Shown: positions 20,146-31,765 of the stretch, in pieces
Position numbering within the stretch: the stretch's first letter is position 1
Layout of the letters: each line of letters begins with the position of its first letter
Assembly: GCA_029582265.1 (NCBI GenBank)
Contig: CM055816.1
Coordinates: 4,122,698 to 4,186,697 of the forward strand
Direction of reading: 5' to 3'
DNA: 64,000 nt
Source of the DNA: Zoroaster sp. YZ-2022
Lineage: Eukaryota > Echinodermata > Asteroidea > Forcipulatida > Zoroasteridae
Program-made: the position numbers and the translations under genes
Notes under the pieces: model-generated
What the model saw: the letters and a program-made list of their open reading frames with translations, nothing else
Told to the model about the DNA's origin: nothing
The model's database searches: none

Positions 20146-22370
20146 ATTGAAATGAAAGGTACATTATTGGTAATTACTAGATTAATCTAATTAAAGTACA
20201 CTTGGTGTTAAGTTAGTATCAATCATCTTGAGAAATTATACTGGGTCAAGAGTGCTTTCATCTGAGAGAACTTGTTCTATCGAATTTACAAAACGTGAGG
20301 GTTAGAGTTGGGGCTCTTTATAATAGTGCCTATGAGAAGCACGCCAGCCAGAGGAACTATTATTAATAATGATAATAGTTTATCGATTACTGGTTGATTA
20401 ATCTATCCATTGATACATATTTATTTGTGTAAGCTACTTAAAAGTGCATTATTATTCATTAAATGTTTCCTTATTGATTTATTTATTGATAATTTTATTT
20501 AATATTTTGGCTGAGCTTAACACTTGATTATTGAATTACCTGTTTGTTTGTTTGTTTGTTTGGTATGACTTTGCTAGGTTATTGAATATTGACTGATTGA
20601 ATTGATTGACAGAAATCAAAATATTTTGTTAAATATATTTCTTAAGGCTACTTCTTTATTTAATAAATTATGAAGAAAAAAAAATAAAATTACGAAAAAT
20701 GCATTAAATATTTCCGTTTTCGTGTATGATTCGTTTGGCAACCAGTTTTCTGTGAATCATTTTTTTTGTATTGTGCGTCATATAGTGATTCAGGTGTGAA
20801 TCATGTGCGTCCGCACATTATATTTCGGGTATAATTATAATTTGGAGTAAAACTTCCACCAAGCTCTCATAATATAGTAATTTGGGTTTAGAACCATGTG
20901 CATGAACGAATGGTCCACAGTCAAGTTCAGATAGCTCATGATTGTTCCAAAGAGAGAGGATTATATTTCTCTATGATGATTGTCCAATGCATTATGGGCG
21001 CCAGTAAGTTATAATAGAGATCAGTAGTTATTACAGATACAGGAATGACGTCAGAGGTTTATTGGTGTAGGGCTACCGAGAGAGGGCGCCACACTAGCCA
21101 TACACAATACAAACGTAATGCGATTGTGAATTTGTGTTTATGTTTATTATGAGTGTATGGGAATTTCGTACAACAGATTTCGCCCTAAAGATTGTAATAA
21201 TCATTTTTAATGGATTTTTAATGGATTAAAAGCATGTATCGGTTACAGCATACTTCCTCCATGGTTACAGTTAGTCAACACATGTGACATTTATTTGCAT
21301 TTCTTGTACAAGTTTGAAAAATATGATGCATTGAAATTTTACAGGACTTTGTATAAAGCTAATCCTATGTAGATCTGTGTGAAATTTTATGGTCAAACTC
21401 GGGTTGACAACGTGTGTTGAGGGCAAGAGCTTGAGAGAGTCTGCCCACTCGTGCATCATCGATCATCAAGCAGACTGACTGGTCGCGCACGTCCGTCCTC
21501 GGTCGGTCGATGATTCAGCTTTGTTTTGTTTTTGGGGTCACTTAAAGTATCTAACCTTTGACCTTGAAATTTGTAACTGGTATCGTTACAGCAAACTAAC
21601 CACGTTATACAATGGGATATTCTGTTGGGAACCGTTGAAATTCAGCCATGTTGGAAATGTACCAGTTACCCTGCAATTATCTATCCGCATTTTAGAAAAT
21701 AACAATTTCGAATTTGAAATCATAATTGACTGGCATTAATTCATGCTAAATGAATATTATTTATGGTTAGAAGATATAATGAAATATAAGGGAAGTCAAC
21801 TTAATGAATCATATTTCGTTTTCGAAACTACTTTATGATCCGCGTAGTTGAACTTTTTTCTGAGTAAAGTGTCAAGTGCGAGGAAAAGGCGACGAGAATT
21901 CTGCTCAAACTTCGACGAAATTGGTTAAAATTTCACCATTTTTTTATTGATAACATCGACTATAATGACGCGTCTACTCTACATGGCCTTTATGGAATAC
22001 AGTTGAAGACAGTTGCTTTCGCTGAAATAATTGACACAACTCTAAAGTTGGACTTTTTGCAAGTGTCAACCCAAGGTAAGTTATCATCGTCCAAATGAAG
22101 TCCATTAACTTTGTAGTACACACACACAGTGACACAGACAGACGCACAGGCCTGTAGAACTCGATCGTTCAGTAGGCCTATACAGTACATAGTATAACCA
22201 TGATAACGTGTTTAGTTATCCACATGTAATCTATCAATGGTTAAATTAGAACCTATTGTGATTTTTCAATTATGGGTCCTTTTCATCCGAAACCAACTAG
22301 GCCTGAGCATCACACTGAACACTAGCTTCTATGAAAAATGTCCCCTCTGTAGTCTGTTTAAAGAATTTTA
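20146..22370. other. no recognised gene or element
   Basis: AT-rich sequence. (TTTG)n at 20545-20560. Short open frames at 21271-21459 and 21521-21739 look random. TAGGCCTA words appear near 22175-22480. I see nothing else. Confidence 0.4.
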
Positions 22371-22571
22371 GGGTAGAATGTCGTATCCAACTGCCACTTT
22401 TTCTCATTCAATATAGGCCTAACCAATAATGTAATCTTACCTACCCAGTAAGGTAGAGAACATATGGATGATGATGGACACATAGGCCTACTTCAAATTA
22501 TACCAGGATATTTATTTCATGAAAAATCAGACATTTTGGTATACAATGACTTCCTCAGTCATGTCAGTCTG

Positions 22572-24400
22572 TTGCCCCACCAGTGTGGCACGGACCTGTA
22601 TCCTTAGCCACAGGTTGGTCTCATTCCGCTAACGGCGGTTTTTCGAAATTCCAGGCGCTAAAATTGACGATATTTGCAACTATTTTGACAGACTAGATAT
22701 GTTCCTTACATGTTTAACTATCTAGGCGCCCCCCAAAAAATGGTGATTTTACTTACATTAAAATTTCGTGACATAGGCCTATAGGCCCGAAAAAATTACA
22801 AGACGATTGGCATTGTGCAGGTTTCAACGAGGACGGCCATCTTGAATGTATGAAGAGTGGTAGGTGAACGGGAAAACAACTTGCGCGCGCAACAATTTTA
22901 TGACGGCTGTTTTATGTGTGCACATACTTGCTGTTTTTTAGCGTGCGAAGTATTTCGTTTCGGGGTTGCACGTAGTCTGAGCATTTTTATGTGCTAAAAA
23001 TGTGATATAACTAATTTAAAAATAATATATATAGGCCTATATATAATTAAAATGAAATATTAATAATAAAAATAAATAAATAAAACATGTCCAGTTCCTG
23101 GATTCAATTATTTACTTTTCCTATATAATATAGGCCTAAATAGGGCATATATATTTTTTACCTTATAAAATTCATTTTATATTATTTTGTTTGTGTGTGT
23201 GTGTGGGGGGGAGGGGGTTCTTTGTTAATGCTAAAAAGAAACAAATTAACAAAAATCCACAATATAATTCAGCACAAGAAAAATGTTAAAAACACCGTTC
23301 AGTGACAGGCAATAATGGACCGGTGAATCAAAATGAAGTGTTTCATGTTTGAGGATATCACTGTATAATAGTTATAGTAATAATATCAGTATTATTGATA
23401 ATGATGGATGGCCAAAATGTTAATATTTGGGCCCGTTCCCTGTAGCCCTGGGTTTTTATTGAGAAATTCACGCCCCCAAATAGACCCAAACCCCGCTTGA
23501 ACCATCTTTGCAATTTGTCTGGTCCGAGTGCTCATGAGTGCTCATTCATCATGAATGTACGCAGATTAAATAAACAAACAGGGGTCTACACAGCTTTAAG
23601 ACGACTAGTGAAATAACCAGGGGGAAGACTGTTATTAGAAAATAATACACCTTTGTACTGGAAGTTACATGTACCTCCTTTATATTCTCACAATACAGAT
23701 AAACATGAAATTTATATTACCCGTACTATATTACATAGATATTACATAGACTATATTCACAGATATTTTGTCAGATAAAAACAATCATTCTGGGTTTGTT
23801 TTGGATTTTCTTTTGTTTTTTTAAATTTTATTTATTTATATTTATTTATGGATTCACAAAAATGGTGGAACCATATAATATTGTTATTATTTATAGTCAT
23901 AGTACGTAATAATATTTAATATTTAAATTATTAGTGAATTTTTTATTTGCAGTACGGTTAATCTGATAAAACTGCTCGATATGGTTAGTTTCTATCGGCG
24001 ACATCACGTGGTCATATCTCTGCACTAAAAAAACAGCAAGTACATGTATATGCACACATAAAACAGCCGTCGTAAAATTGTTGTGCGCGCAAATTGTTTT
24101 CCCGGCCGTTCCCCACTCTTCATACATTCAAGATGGCCGTCCTCATTGAAACCTGCACAATGCCAATCGTCTTGTAATTTTTTCGGGCCTATATGTCACG
24201 AAATTTTAATGTAAGTAAAATCACCATTTTTTTTGGGCGCCTAGATACATGTAGTTAAACATGTAAGGAACGTATCCAGTCTGTCAAAATAGTTGCAAAT
24301 ATCGTCAATTTCAGCGCCTGGAATTTCGAAAAACCGCCGTTAGCGGAATGAGACCAACCTGTGGCTAAGGATACAGATCCGTGCCACACTGGTGGGGCAA
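22572..24400. mobile_element. foldback element with 9-bp target duplication
   Basis: Arms of about 380 bp are inverted: TTGCCCCACCAGTGTGGCAC at 22572 and its inverse complement ending at 24400, continuing through CGCTAACGGCGGTTTTTCGA, GCCATCTTGAATGTATGAAG and AACAGCCGTCGTAAAATTG. The perfect duplication GTCAGTCTG lies at 22563-22571 and 24401-24409, and the compact copy at 29290-29732 has it once. The spacer (about 22940-24020) is AT-rich with no transposase. Long inverted arms and a 9-bp duplication resemble Mutator-like foldback elements. Confidence 0.9.
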
Positions 24401-24634
24401 GTCAGTCTGATCTTGTCAACTCCCCTGTTTGTGACCAACACGGTCATTGTGCAGTGGCAACTACATGTAGGATCCTTCTATTTTCTGAAGGGGAGATTTG
24501 TTTAGAAGGGAAATAAAGTCCGAAAACCGTCATAAAAGTGGATTTTAAAGATAGTTTTTGCTTTCTATACCCCAAAAAATCAATAAAATAATTTTTTAAC
24601 TGGTTAGTGGTTGCCAAAAAAAAAAAAACCTTAA

Positions 24635-27159
24635 CCCTTTCGGTACTGAATTGCTGCACACAGTTCATTGCCCATACTGAATTATATTAAGTGTGTACAA
24701 AGTATACAGAACACAACATTCAAGCTGAAGTTTCCCATTTTTATTGTTGTCCTATGAAAAAAAGTTGTGTACAAAAGTTGTTGGGGACAGTATAGGCTTT
24801 CCAAAAATGTTTAATTTGTTTTATTATTTTGACTCATTTTGAAGAGCGCCCTCTATGTTTGAAAATTATAGGAATATTTTCAATGATTTTAGGGAATTTG
24901 GTTTTTTTGACAAATTTGTCATCAAATTAGACAAACATTTGTAAGATATTCAAATTGTGCACATTTCAGGCTTCAATACGATACCAATTTTAGACAATTT
25001 GAGGATAGCTAAGCCATAAAACATTCATTTTTACCAAGTAATAATTACGTTTTTGCGCTTTTCAAATGTTATTTGCTGACAAATCTACAGCAATGCGTTG
25101 AAGGGATCAGTTGAAAAAAAACACCACATTCTTATCATCTCATACAGGTTATCTGCTGTACATATCAGATTTTCATGTATTCAATATTTTTGTTGTTGAT
25201 ATTTCACAATATAAAGACAAAACTGTAAAGCGCCCTCTAGGATTGAACATTGTGGTGCCTCGTGTGATTGTTACTTTTGTCTGACTAAAACTAAAAATAT
25301 AAAGTATTGTGTACCTTTCAAAAATATGCCGCTTTACTGTTGTACTTGATTTTTGAAAAGTTCATGAGAAAGGGGATGAATAGGCACACAAAGTAAACAA
25401 TTTTCATTGAAAAAAAGTACAATTCAAGTTGAGCAAATTTGATAACAAATATGAACTATTCAAGTATTTGGTTTACAGTGACGTCATGTGTTAAATGTTG
25501 TTGTAATAAAAACTGATTGTCTATCGGTTGGATTTCTTTCAATTTATGTGTACTACGTGTTTTTCACTCAGTAAGAGTAGGTTGGTGTGACTTATTGAAT
25601 TTTGTATTCTTCTCTTTACGCACATGATGTTACCCACAAACCAAGTACATGTACTATGAAAAGCATCAAAACATAACAAATTCAGTTCAGTTATTGTTCA
25701 CTCATGTGTTCCAGGCCCGCCACATTTGTATTTATAGTTGTTGAGTGTGTGCAACTTCTGAAAACAGTCATACTTGTAAATTATCCATATATACATGATG
25801 GTTGTTACCAAACAGACCATTCTGTCGTAAAATGTTGATGACAATGTCGTACGTGGCTCCATTACCAGAAGACTGTTGTTCCTCATTTTTTCCTGTATAT
25901 ATTTGCCATCCATACGTGTAACCACTTTTACTCTCGGCAATGCTCCAAACACAAATGCCCCATTTGTGTGGCTTCTTGGGGTTGTACTGTTTGAGGAAAG
26001 TGCGTCCCTTGAAGCCAATAATGCATTCGTCAATGCTGATTTCTCGTGCTGGGTAGTAACATCGATGCCAATTTCTCACAACCATATCTGTGACTTTACG
26101 GATCTTATACAACCTATCATACCCTGGTAATCCCCGTGCTATAGCCACTGAATTATTGCAGTAATGGAGAAACTTGAGGATCATCAAAAAGTCATCTCTT
26201 GACATAATGTTACCGAGGCTGAGGTTGAGCAACCAATGTGTATTCCAGTACATACATGTAGCAAGGGTTGGTAATTTCACAAGGCCCATGAAGAGGATGA
26301 TAGCGAAAAATCCTTGCAGGATGTTTCTGTCAATTGGAATCCACTTCTTTGCAGATGTGTTATCAGGAGATTCAGTTTTGAACTGTTAGGCATATCGATT
26401 AGTTTCAGTTACAATCTCACTAATAATATCACCTTCACCATCAATTGTGCCACCAGTAAGCATGTCTGTATAAATCTTACCAGGCGTTGAAGAATTATCA
26501 TGAATCAAGGGCCCATTTTGCATGGTAAAATCTGCCAACCACGGCTGAACATCTCGGTATGCGCCGATGTGAGGATCAGCTGCCGGGGCCCGTTCTCTCT
26601 GCCGTCTTGGTCGGGCAGCGATGGCCACACCACCATCGGCAGAAGCGTTTCCGGGATCTCCGCCAGAAGCGACGCTAGCATTTTCATCAGAAGTATCGTC
26701 AGAAACTCCATCAGAAGCATTGTCACCACCAACATTGCCGACTTCATCGTCCGAATCTTCTAAGTTCTATAGACATATCGCTTACAGAAAGATCGTCACT
26801 ACCACTATCTTCGTCGCCAAAAATCTCCTCCAAAAGTGTGCTTGTATCATACAATCTGGCAAATGTGATGTTGTTCTGTATGTCATCCCCCATGATGGAT
26901 CAAAAAAGGGGCGAAAACGCGAAGGATTTATGAGATTTTCGAACGATTATTTCTCAAAAAAATTCAATGGTACCGTACATTTGTTTTGATCGCCATTGAA
27001 AGGTCAAGTCATGAATTGCATGATGGGAAGGTTTGTAGGTCATGTAGTCTTCTATTCCAGTCACAATAATGAGCTGGAAAGACCCTATTGTGAAAACGCT
27101 CAGGCGTTCTGTAGGGCTGAACCTTGGAAACGCCCAGGCGTTCTGTAGGACCGAAAGAG
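24635..27159. mobile_element. piggyBac transposon, full length with dead transposase
   Basis: Flanked by TTAA at 24631-24634 and 27160-27163. Ends are CCCTTTCGGTACTGAA and, inverted, CTCTTTCGGTCCTACA, so the terminal repeats match at 11-12 of about 14 positions. Length 2525 bp, normal for piggyBac. The transposase remnant occupies the right half on the minus strand. Two GGCGTTCTGTAGG words near 27100-27150 may be subterminal repeats. Confidence 0.9.
25698..26893 (-). pseudogene. piggyBac transposase (PGBD4-like), disrupted
   Basis: A cut-and-paste DDD transposase. A likely start ATG at 26893 begins MGDDIQNNITFARL and an acidic N-terminus. A frameshift near 26755 follows, then the frame from about 26750 to 25768 holds QPWLADFTMQNGPL, a single in-frame TAA (26386-26388), KKWIPIDRNILQGFFAIILF, and ISIDECIIGFKGR (first catalytic Asp). 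It continues with KPHKWGICVWSIAESKSGYT and VYMDN (second catalytic Asp). After VYMDNLQV the frame stops. FQKLHTLNNYKYKCGG continues in another frame, and the third Asp region and the C-terminal zinc-binding tail are missing. It is inactive as it stands; one nonsense codon and two shifts suggest moderate age. Confidence 0.92.
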
Positions 27160-27202
27160 TTAAACAGTGGCGGTTGGATACAACATTCTTTCTGAATTTT
27201 AC

Positions 27203-27475
27203 TGGGTAGAATGTTGTCACCTCCCATCAGTAACAGTGGCTAACACGATCATCGTACATGCACAGTGGCAACTAACTTTGTTAGGATAGGATTCTTCTAT
27301 TTTATAAAGTGGAAGATTTTTTAGGAGGGGAAAACATTTTTAGGAGTGTATTTTAAAGATAGTTCACTTTCTGTACCCCAAAAAATTGATGGACCCTTTT
27401 TTCAACTGGCTTGTGGTTTAAATAAAAAAAAAATAAAAAAGGAAAGAATGTAGAATACAACCGCCACTTTTCTAT
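27203..27475. repeat. partial copy of the GAATGTCGTATCC element
   Basis: GGGTAGAATGTTGTCACC at the left, then CAGTGGCAACTAACTTTG, GTATTTTAAAGATAGTTCAC and TACAACCGCCACTTTTCTAT at the right: a deletion derivative directly beside the split copy and in the same orientation. Confidence 0.7.
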
Positions 27476-27534
27476 CGGAAATAATTATGACAATGTCACA
27501 CATTTTCCTTAAAAAAATGAGAGGACACACTTAA

Positions 27535-29173
27535 CTGTAACCACCATAAATTTTGATGGACTCAGTACTGTATACAGGGTTTCCCTTAACTTTTTTTTTC
27601 ACTCGCCGGCCGGGCTAGTAAACCGAACTTTTCACTAGCCCGCAAGCCTTTTCACTCGCCCGTATGTTTTTTTAAATACTTTTAATCAAATCACTGTTTT
27701 TAGTAATTTAGGCATTTTGCATCAGAACGTGCATTATAAACAACAGTTGTCAGTTACCTTATTATTATGTGCATATTTGTTTCTGAGGCAATACTAATGT
27801 TTCTTTAATTAATAACGGATTCTATTCTAATAACAGAGGAAAAGATCAGGCACATTAGTGTACAGTAATGCTTTTGCTTTAATTCTGAAATGAAGAAGGC
27901 TCATTTCATATTTTATTTCTAACCAACTGAACACAACAGTAATGAAAACATTAAAAATCAGGGCACCAAGGCAATTTTCAAAGGGCATCACGGCAATGAT
28001 AAAAAAAAACGTAAAGGGCACCAAGGCAATCTTTAAAAAAAAATAATTTAATTAAAAAAAAAAAATTAACACACTCCAATCCAATAAGACTAAAGTTTCC
28101 TTTATCTGTCTCCGTTTGGGTTTTATTACATGTAGGCCTACATGAAAACAGTATTGCAACACTTACAGTTTATGTCACCAATTAAAAATAAATAAAAAAC
28201 ACAATGTTAACACGAAAAAAACATTAAGTTTTATGCATTTGGATGTGGCAGTATTCAGTTCATTCTTTTTTTATTTGCTAGTCGACCCTTTGACAGCATG
28301 TTGACGACCACCAAAAGCCCTGGCCACGTAATGTACATACGTACGGTACAGCGACACGACGATCGATGCGTCGATGCTGTGCGCTGACTGTATATCCGAT
28401 GAACACGCACACGCTGCATGCATGTCTAGGTACAGACTCGGCATGTATTATTTACGTTGCATGCGCCCCAACGCCGCGCCATGCTATTTTTAGCTGGTAC
28501 CCGCGAATGCCTGGCGTAGTGTTTATGTTGTGGGTACTGTTGACACCAACCAAAGTATTAGCAAGGGCCAAGTTCGTACAACGACCAAGCGGCCGATATT
28601 GCCTGGTAACCGCTATATCATTTTGGTCATGAGTACCAGGTAATTTTTACTATTTTGTTCCCAAATGGTCGTTGCGTGAACTTGGTCTTAGCAGCGCAGC
28701 CACTGGTCGCGCAATCGAGCGTGGCGGCGATATACTTTTTTCCGTGAGAATGTACATGTACACATGTAGGCTACGTAGTAAATACTATGTGTAAACAAGT
28801 GGGCACAACGGCAATGCAAGGAAAAAGCACAGCAACTCGTTGCCGTGAAAAGTGGCATTTTTAAAGGGCATCATGGCAGAGGGTGAGGGCATTGACGGCA
28901 ATTGCCGTCGATGCCGTCGTATAATTTCAGGGCTGATATAGGCCTATCGGTGACAATATTTTGACTCGCCCAGCGGGCTACTGAAGGAAGGGTTTTGACT
29001 CGCCCGCCGCCGTTTTCACTCGCATTTGGCGAGCGGGCGACCGCTAAGGTCGAACCCTGTGTATAGCCCTGGCAGGGATACTTTACATGGGTGGTAGTGT
29101 TACTGCATGGTGTTGGATTTTGGCGGATTCATGAAGGTTCTTAGCCAAAATACATGTAGCTAGGGGGTTAGGG
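27535..29173. mobile_element. TTAA element, AATCC-word type, split by hAT-like insertion
   Basis: TTAA at 27531-27534 and 29174-29177. The left end reads CTGTAACCACCATAAATTTT and the right end GGATTTTGGCGGATTC...GGGGGTTAGGG. Same family as 57767-58212. The inserted element 27575-29059 makes up most of the length. The empty target is kept in the paralogous repeat at about 12736-12745. Confidence 0.78.
27575..29059. mobile_element. hAT-like element with 6-bp duplication TGTATA
   Basis: TGTATA at 27569-27574 and 29060-29065. Ends CAGGGTTTCCCTTA and, inverted, CAGGGTTCGACCTTA. Subterminal repeats: CACTCGCCGGCCGGGC, TTTTCACTCGCCCG (left) and TTGACTCGCCCGCCG, GCGAGCGGGCGACC (right). It contains a further GGGCACCAAGGCAAT / GCAATTGCCGTCGATGCCGT block (27955-28940) resembling the subterminal repeats of 42742-43868. 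No transposase core seen. Confidence 0.8.
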
Positions 29174-29289
29174 TTAAGGAGACAAAAGTGTAGTCAAGTG
29201 AGGATTGGAAATTATATTTTAGGAGATTTTGAGCAATGGATGTACATGTATGCACATCCAGTGAGATGTTGGCCATTTTGTCTAAGGAA

Positions 29290-29732
29290 AGAATGTCGTA
29301 TCCGACCGCCACTTTTTTGGAATTTTTTTGCAACCACTAACCAGTTAAAAAATGATTCTATCGATTTTTGGTGGTACCGAAAGCGAACACTATCTTTAAA
29401 ATCCACTTTTATGATGGTTTTCGGACTTTATTTCCCTTCTAAAAAAATCTTCCCCTTCAGAAAATAGAAGGATCCTATTATACATGTAGTTGCCACTGCG
29501 CATGTACAATGACTGTGTTGGTCACTAATTGTGGAGTTTACAAGATCAGACTGACATGACTGAGGAAGTCATCATATACCAAAAATGCCTGATTTTTCAT
29601 TAAATAAATATCCTGGAATAATTTGAAGTATATGTCCATCATCATCCATATGTTCTCCACCTTACTGGGTAGGTAAGATTACTTTATTGGTTATATTGAA
29701 TGAGAAAAAGTGGCGGTCGGATACGACATTCT
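29290..29732. mobile_element. compact GAATGTCGTATCC TIR element
   Basis: Ends AGAATGTCGTATCCGACCGCC and GGCGGTCGGATACGACATTCT are a perfect inverted repeat of 21 bp, continuing ACTTTTTT / AAAAAGT. 443 bp, non-coding. It sits in the dispersed repeat whose uninterrupted copy is at 12670-12905. Confidence 0.9.
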
Positions 29733-30890
29733 ACCATCTGCTAAAAACACATGCTTAGACAGTGTGAACAACAACAACAACAACGTGCACAAGTGGCATT
29801 TGGATTTGACATTCTTCTCATTTTACTAAGTAATGGTAATACTTTATAATATACATGTAAATCCAATTGGAATTGCTGCGCGCATGCACATTGACTTGTG
29901 TCACTTGTGTGACTACCCGACGGTTTTGAAAAAATTAGTACCCTTGCATTCAAGGATGCGTGTAAAGTAAATTGGGGGGGGGGGGGCAAGTTTTTGTGGT
30001 GGTAAGTTGTAAGTTTTTACGTATTAAGACAACGTTATGAAGAATTTTTCTTGGAAATTGGTCATAATAAATAAGTATTCTGTTTATAAATGATCTAATC
30101 AATTTCCAAAAGAGAAATTTCAATAATTTTGTCATACATAAAATACATAAAATCTAAAAACTTACCACCAAAGGAACTTAGCCCCTATTAACTTTACACA
30201 CATCCTCATATGAAAGAGTACTCATTATTTACAAACTGTGAGGTAGTCACACAAGTCAATATGCATGCGCACAGCAATTCCGATCAGGCTTATAATGCTA
30301 TGAAACATGATGCCGGCCTAAAATGAATGTTAGTTTCCTTCATTACCCAATAGGCGCCAACAACACACGTGACAGTTACTTAGCCAGGGGTGTGTTTTGG
30401 TGAACACGAATAAAAACCGACATCAAATTCTTCACCAGAAACAAGACGGCATAGCTACATGTACGCAAAAACATAAACAGAAACTTGATTTCTTTTTGTG
30501 ACGTGTTCAATCCTCAACGTTTCTCCAAATATATGGTATTTAAATCTTTGGTAAAATGGAACTTACTTGTGAGTGCCAGTAATAAACTTGAAAGATATGC
30601 TTGTACTTGTATATGAACAATCATTCTATTATTTTTGAACGAATAATAAACAATACTGTTTACAATCCGCCATCTTGAAACCAAACGTAACCGATAACAA
30701 AGTGTGGTTCACGTTTGGTCAGAACAATGATGTCATCACAGCATGACCAAACTTGCGAAAACGGTTAACCAATGACTCAAGTAAGGCATTTTGCATTTGC
30801 ATTTTGGTTATTTCGAGAACCGGATACCTGAAATTGGAAATCTTCCGATACCGGGTACCCGTAAACAATTTTGTAAGAACATATAAATAC
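29733..30890. other. no gene; diverged repeats
   Basis: 29737-29815 continues the host repeat. TGACTTGTGTCACTTGTGTGACTACC at 29890 and its inverse near 30235-30265, with GAATTGCTGCGCGCATGC / GCATGCGCACAGCAATTCCGAT, mark a foldback of about 29850-30290. 30815-30880 is a GGTACCCGTAAACA piece of the family at 44905-45335. Confidence 0.55.
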
Positions 30891-30897
30891 TCATTAA

Positions 30898-31217
30898 CCC
30901 TCCTGTACTTCTGGTACCTTTTTCATACAATTTGATCCACCATTTGAAACCATTCGCTTTTGTGGTTTTGAATGGTGAAATAACTGTGTACAGTATCGAT
31001 TCCCCCAAATGGTTTTGAATGGTAGGTCAGCTAATACAAAACCTTGTTTGGATACTTCTAAGTGGTGAATCAATGGACCCTCTATGCATTTGAATCGATT
31101 TGAATGGTAGTAAAGCTTAACACTGTTCAAATGGTATCACCATGTGTGTACAAAACCAATGGGCATTTTGGTAAGTGGAAATTTTGAATGGTTTCAAATG
31201 GTCTATCAGTAGGAGGG
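30898..31217. mobile_element. TTAACCCTCCTA element, CCATT-word type, copy 1
   Basis: TTAA at 30894-30897 and 31218-31221; ends CCCTCCTGTACTTCTGG and ATCAGTAGGAGGG. The interior carries many GGTTTTGAATGGT / ACCATTTGAAACCATTC words. Copies: 42353-42729 (inverted) and 51548-51916. Confidence 0.88.
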
Positions 31218-31221
31218 TTAA

Positions 31222-31475
31222 TGTATAAAATAACCAATATGAACACAAGATTCTCTTGTTTTATTACAGTCATAATAAATGTGTTACTGTAATAATTTCC
31301 TGCCTCTATATTAAAAACAACTCGTAGTATCCCCAAAAATCGGAAACTTCCATTTGTGTGGCTTACATGTTCAGTCGAAATTTTCAAGTCGTTTACGGGT
31401 ACTAGGAACCAAAAAAATGGAACCGGGTAATGACAGTTTGGTCAGGTATCCGGGTACCTGGCACATGTTTCTGGT
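31222..31475. repeat. CCGGGTA/TGGAACC dispersed repeat, partial
   Basis: TTCAGTCGAAATTTTCAAGT, CGTTTACGGGTACTAGGAAC and TGGAACCGGGTAATGACAGT match, in inverse order, 44260-44560 and 44905-45335. The TTAACCCTCCTA element at 30898 interrupts it. Confidence 0.65.
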
Positions 31476-31619
31476 CAGAGTTGTGAAAATGTGTCCCATG
31501 TTCTTCTAAATGCAAGATGTAAGAGACAATTGACATGTCTCAAAATTTGTTTTAGATCTATCAGAACTTGGTGATGGTAGACAATACAACTGTATTTGAT
31601 TATCATCTTGAGTAATATT

Positions 31620-31765
31620 TGTAGCTTTGCATGGTGAAAAGGATAAATAAAGACTTTTGCGGTGACACCATGTGAAAATCTCAAGTAATAAGTTCCAAAA
31701 AGAACTGGAAGTTACAACTCAACATTTCGATCAGTAGGCCCTGATCGTCATTCATTCTCCTGAAG
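31620..31765 (-). repeat. dispersed CGAAACGTC hairpin repeat, minus-strand copy
   Basis: On the minus strand: GACGATCAGGGCCTACTGAT CGAAATGTTGAG, then GGTGTCACCGCAAAAGTC and TTTGCATGGTG-type sequence. The GATCAG/CTGATC pairing is kept although the core has changed to CGAAATGTT. Confidence 0.72.

Larger units (their letters stand above)
22375..27189. mobile_element. 443-bp-class TIR element split by two insertions
   Basis: The left end AGAATGTCGTATCCAACTGCC (22375) and right end GGCGGTTGGATACAACATTCT (27189) are inverted repeats. The interior is interrupted by a foldback element (22572-24400) and a piggyBac (24635-27159). Removing both, with their target duplications, leaves about 448 bp, which matches the compact copy at 29290-29732 (443 bp, opposite orientation). 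GAATTTTA flanks both sides just outside (22363-22370 and 27194-27201), a possible 8-bp target duplication. Confidence 0.85.

Noticed and set aside
25876..26389. Plus-strand frames at 25876-26130 and 26174-26389
   Set aside because: Antisense to the recognised piggyBac transposase frame.
26505..26763. Open frames opposite or beside the piggyBac transposase
   Set aside because: Shadows of its acidic N-terminal region.
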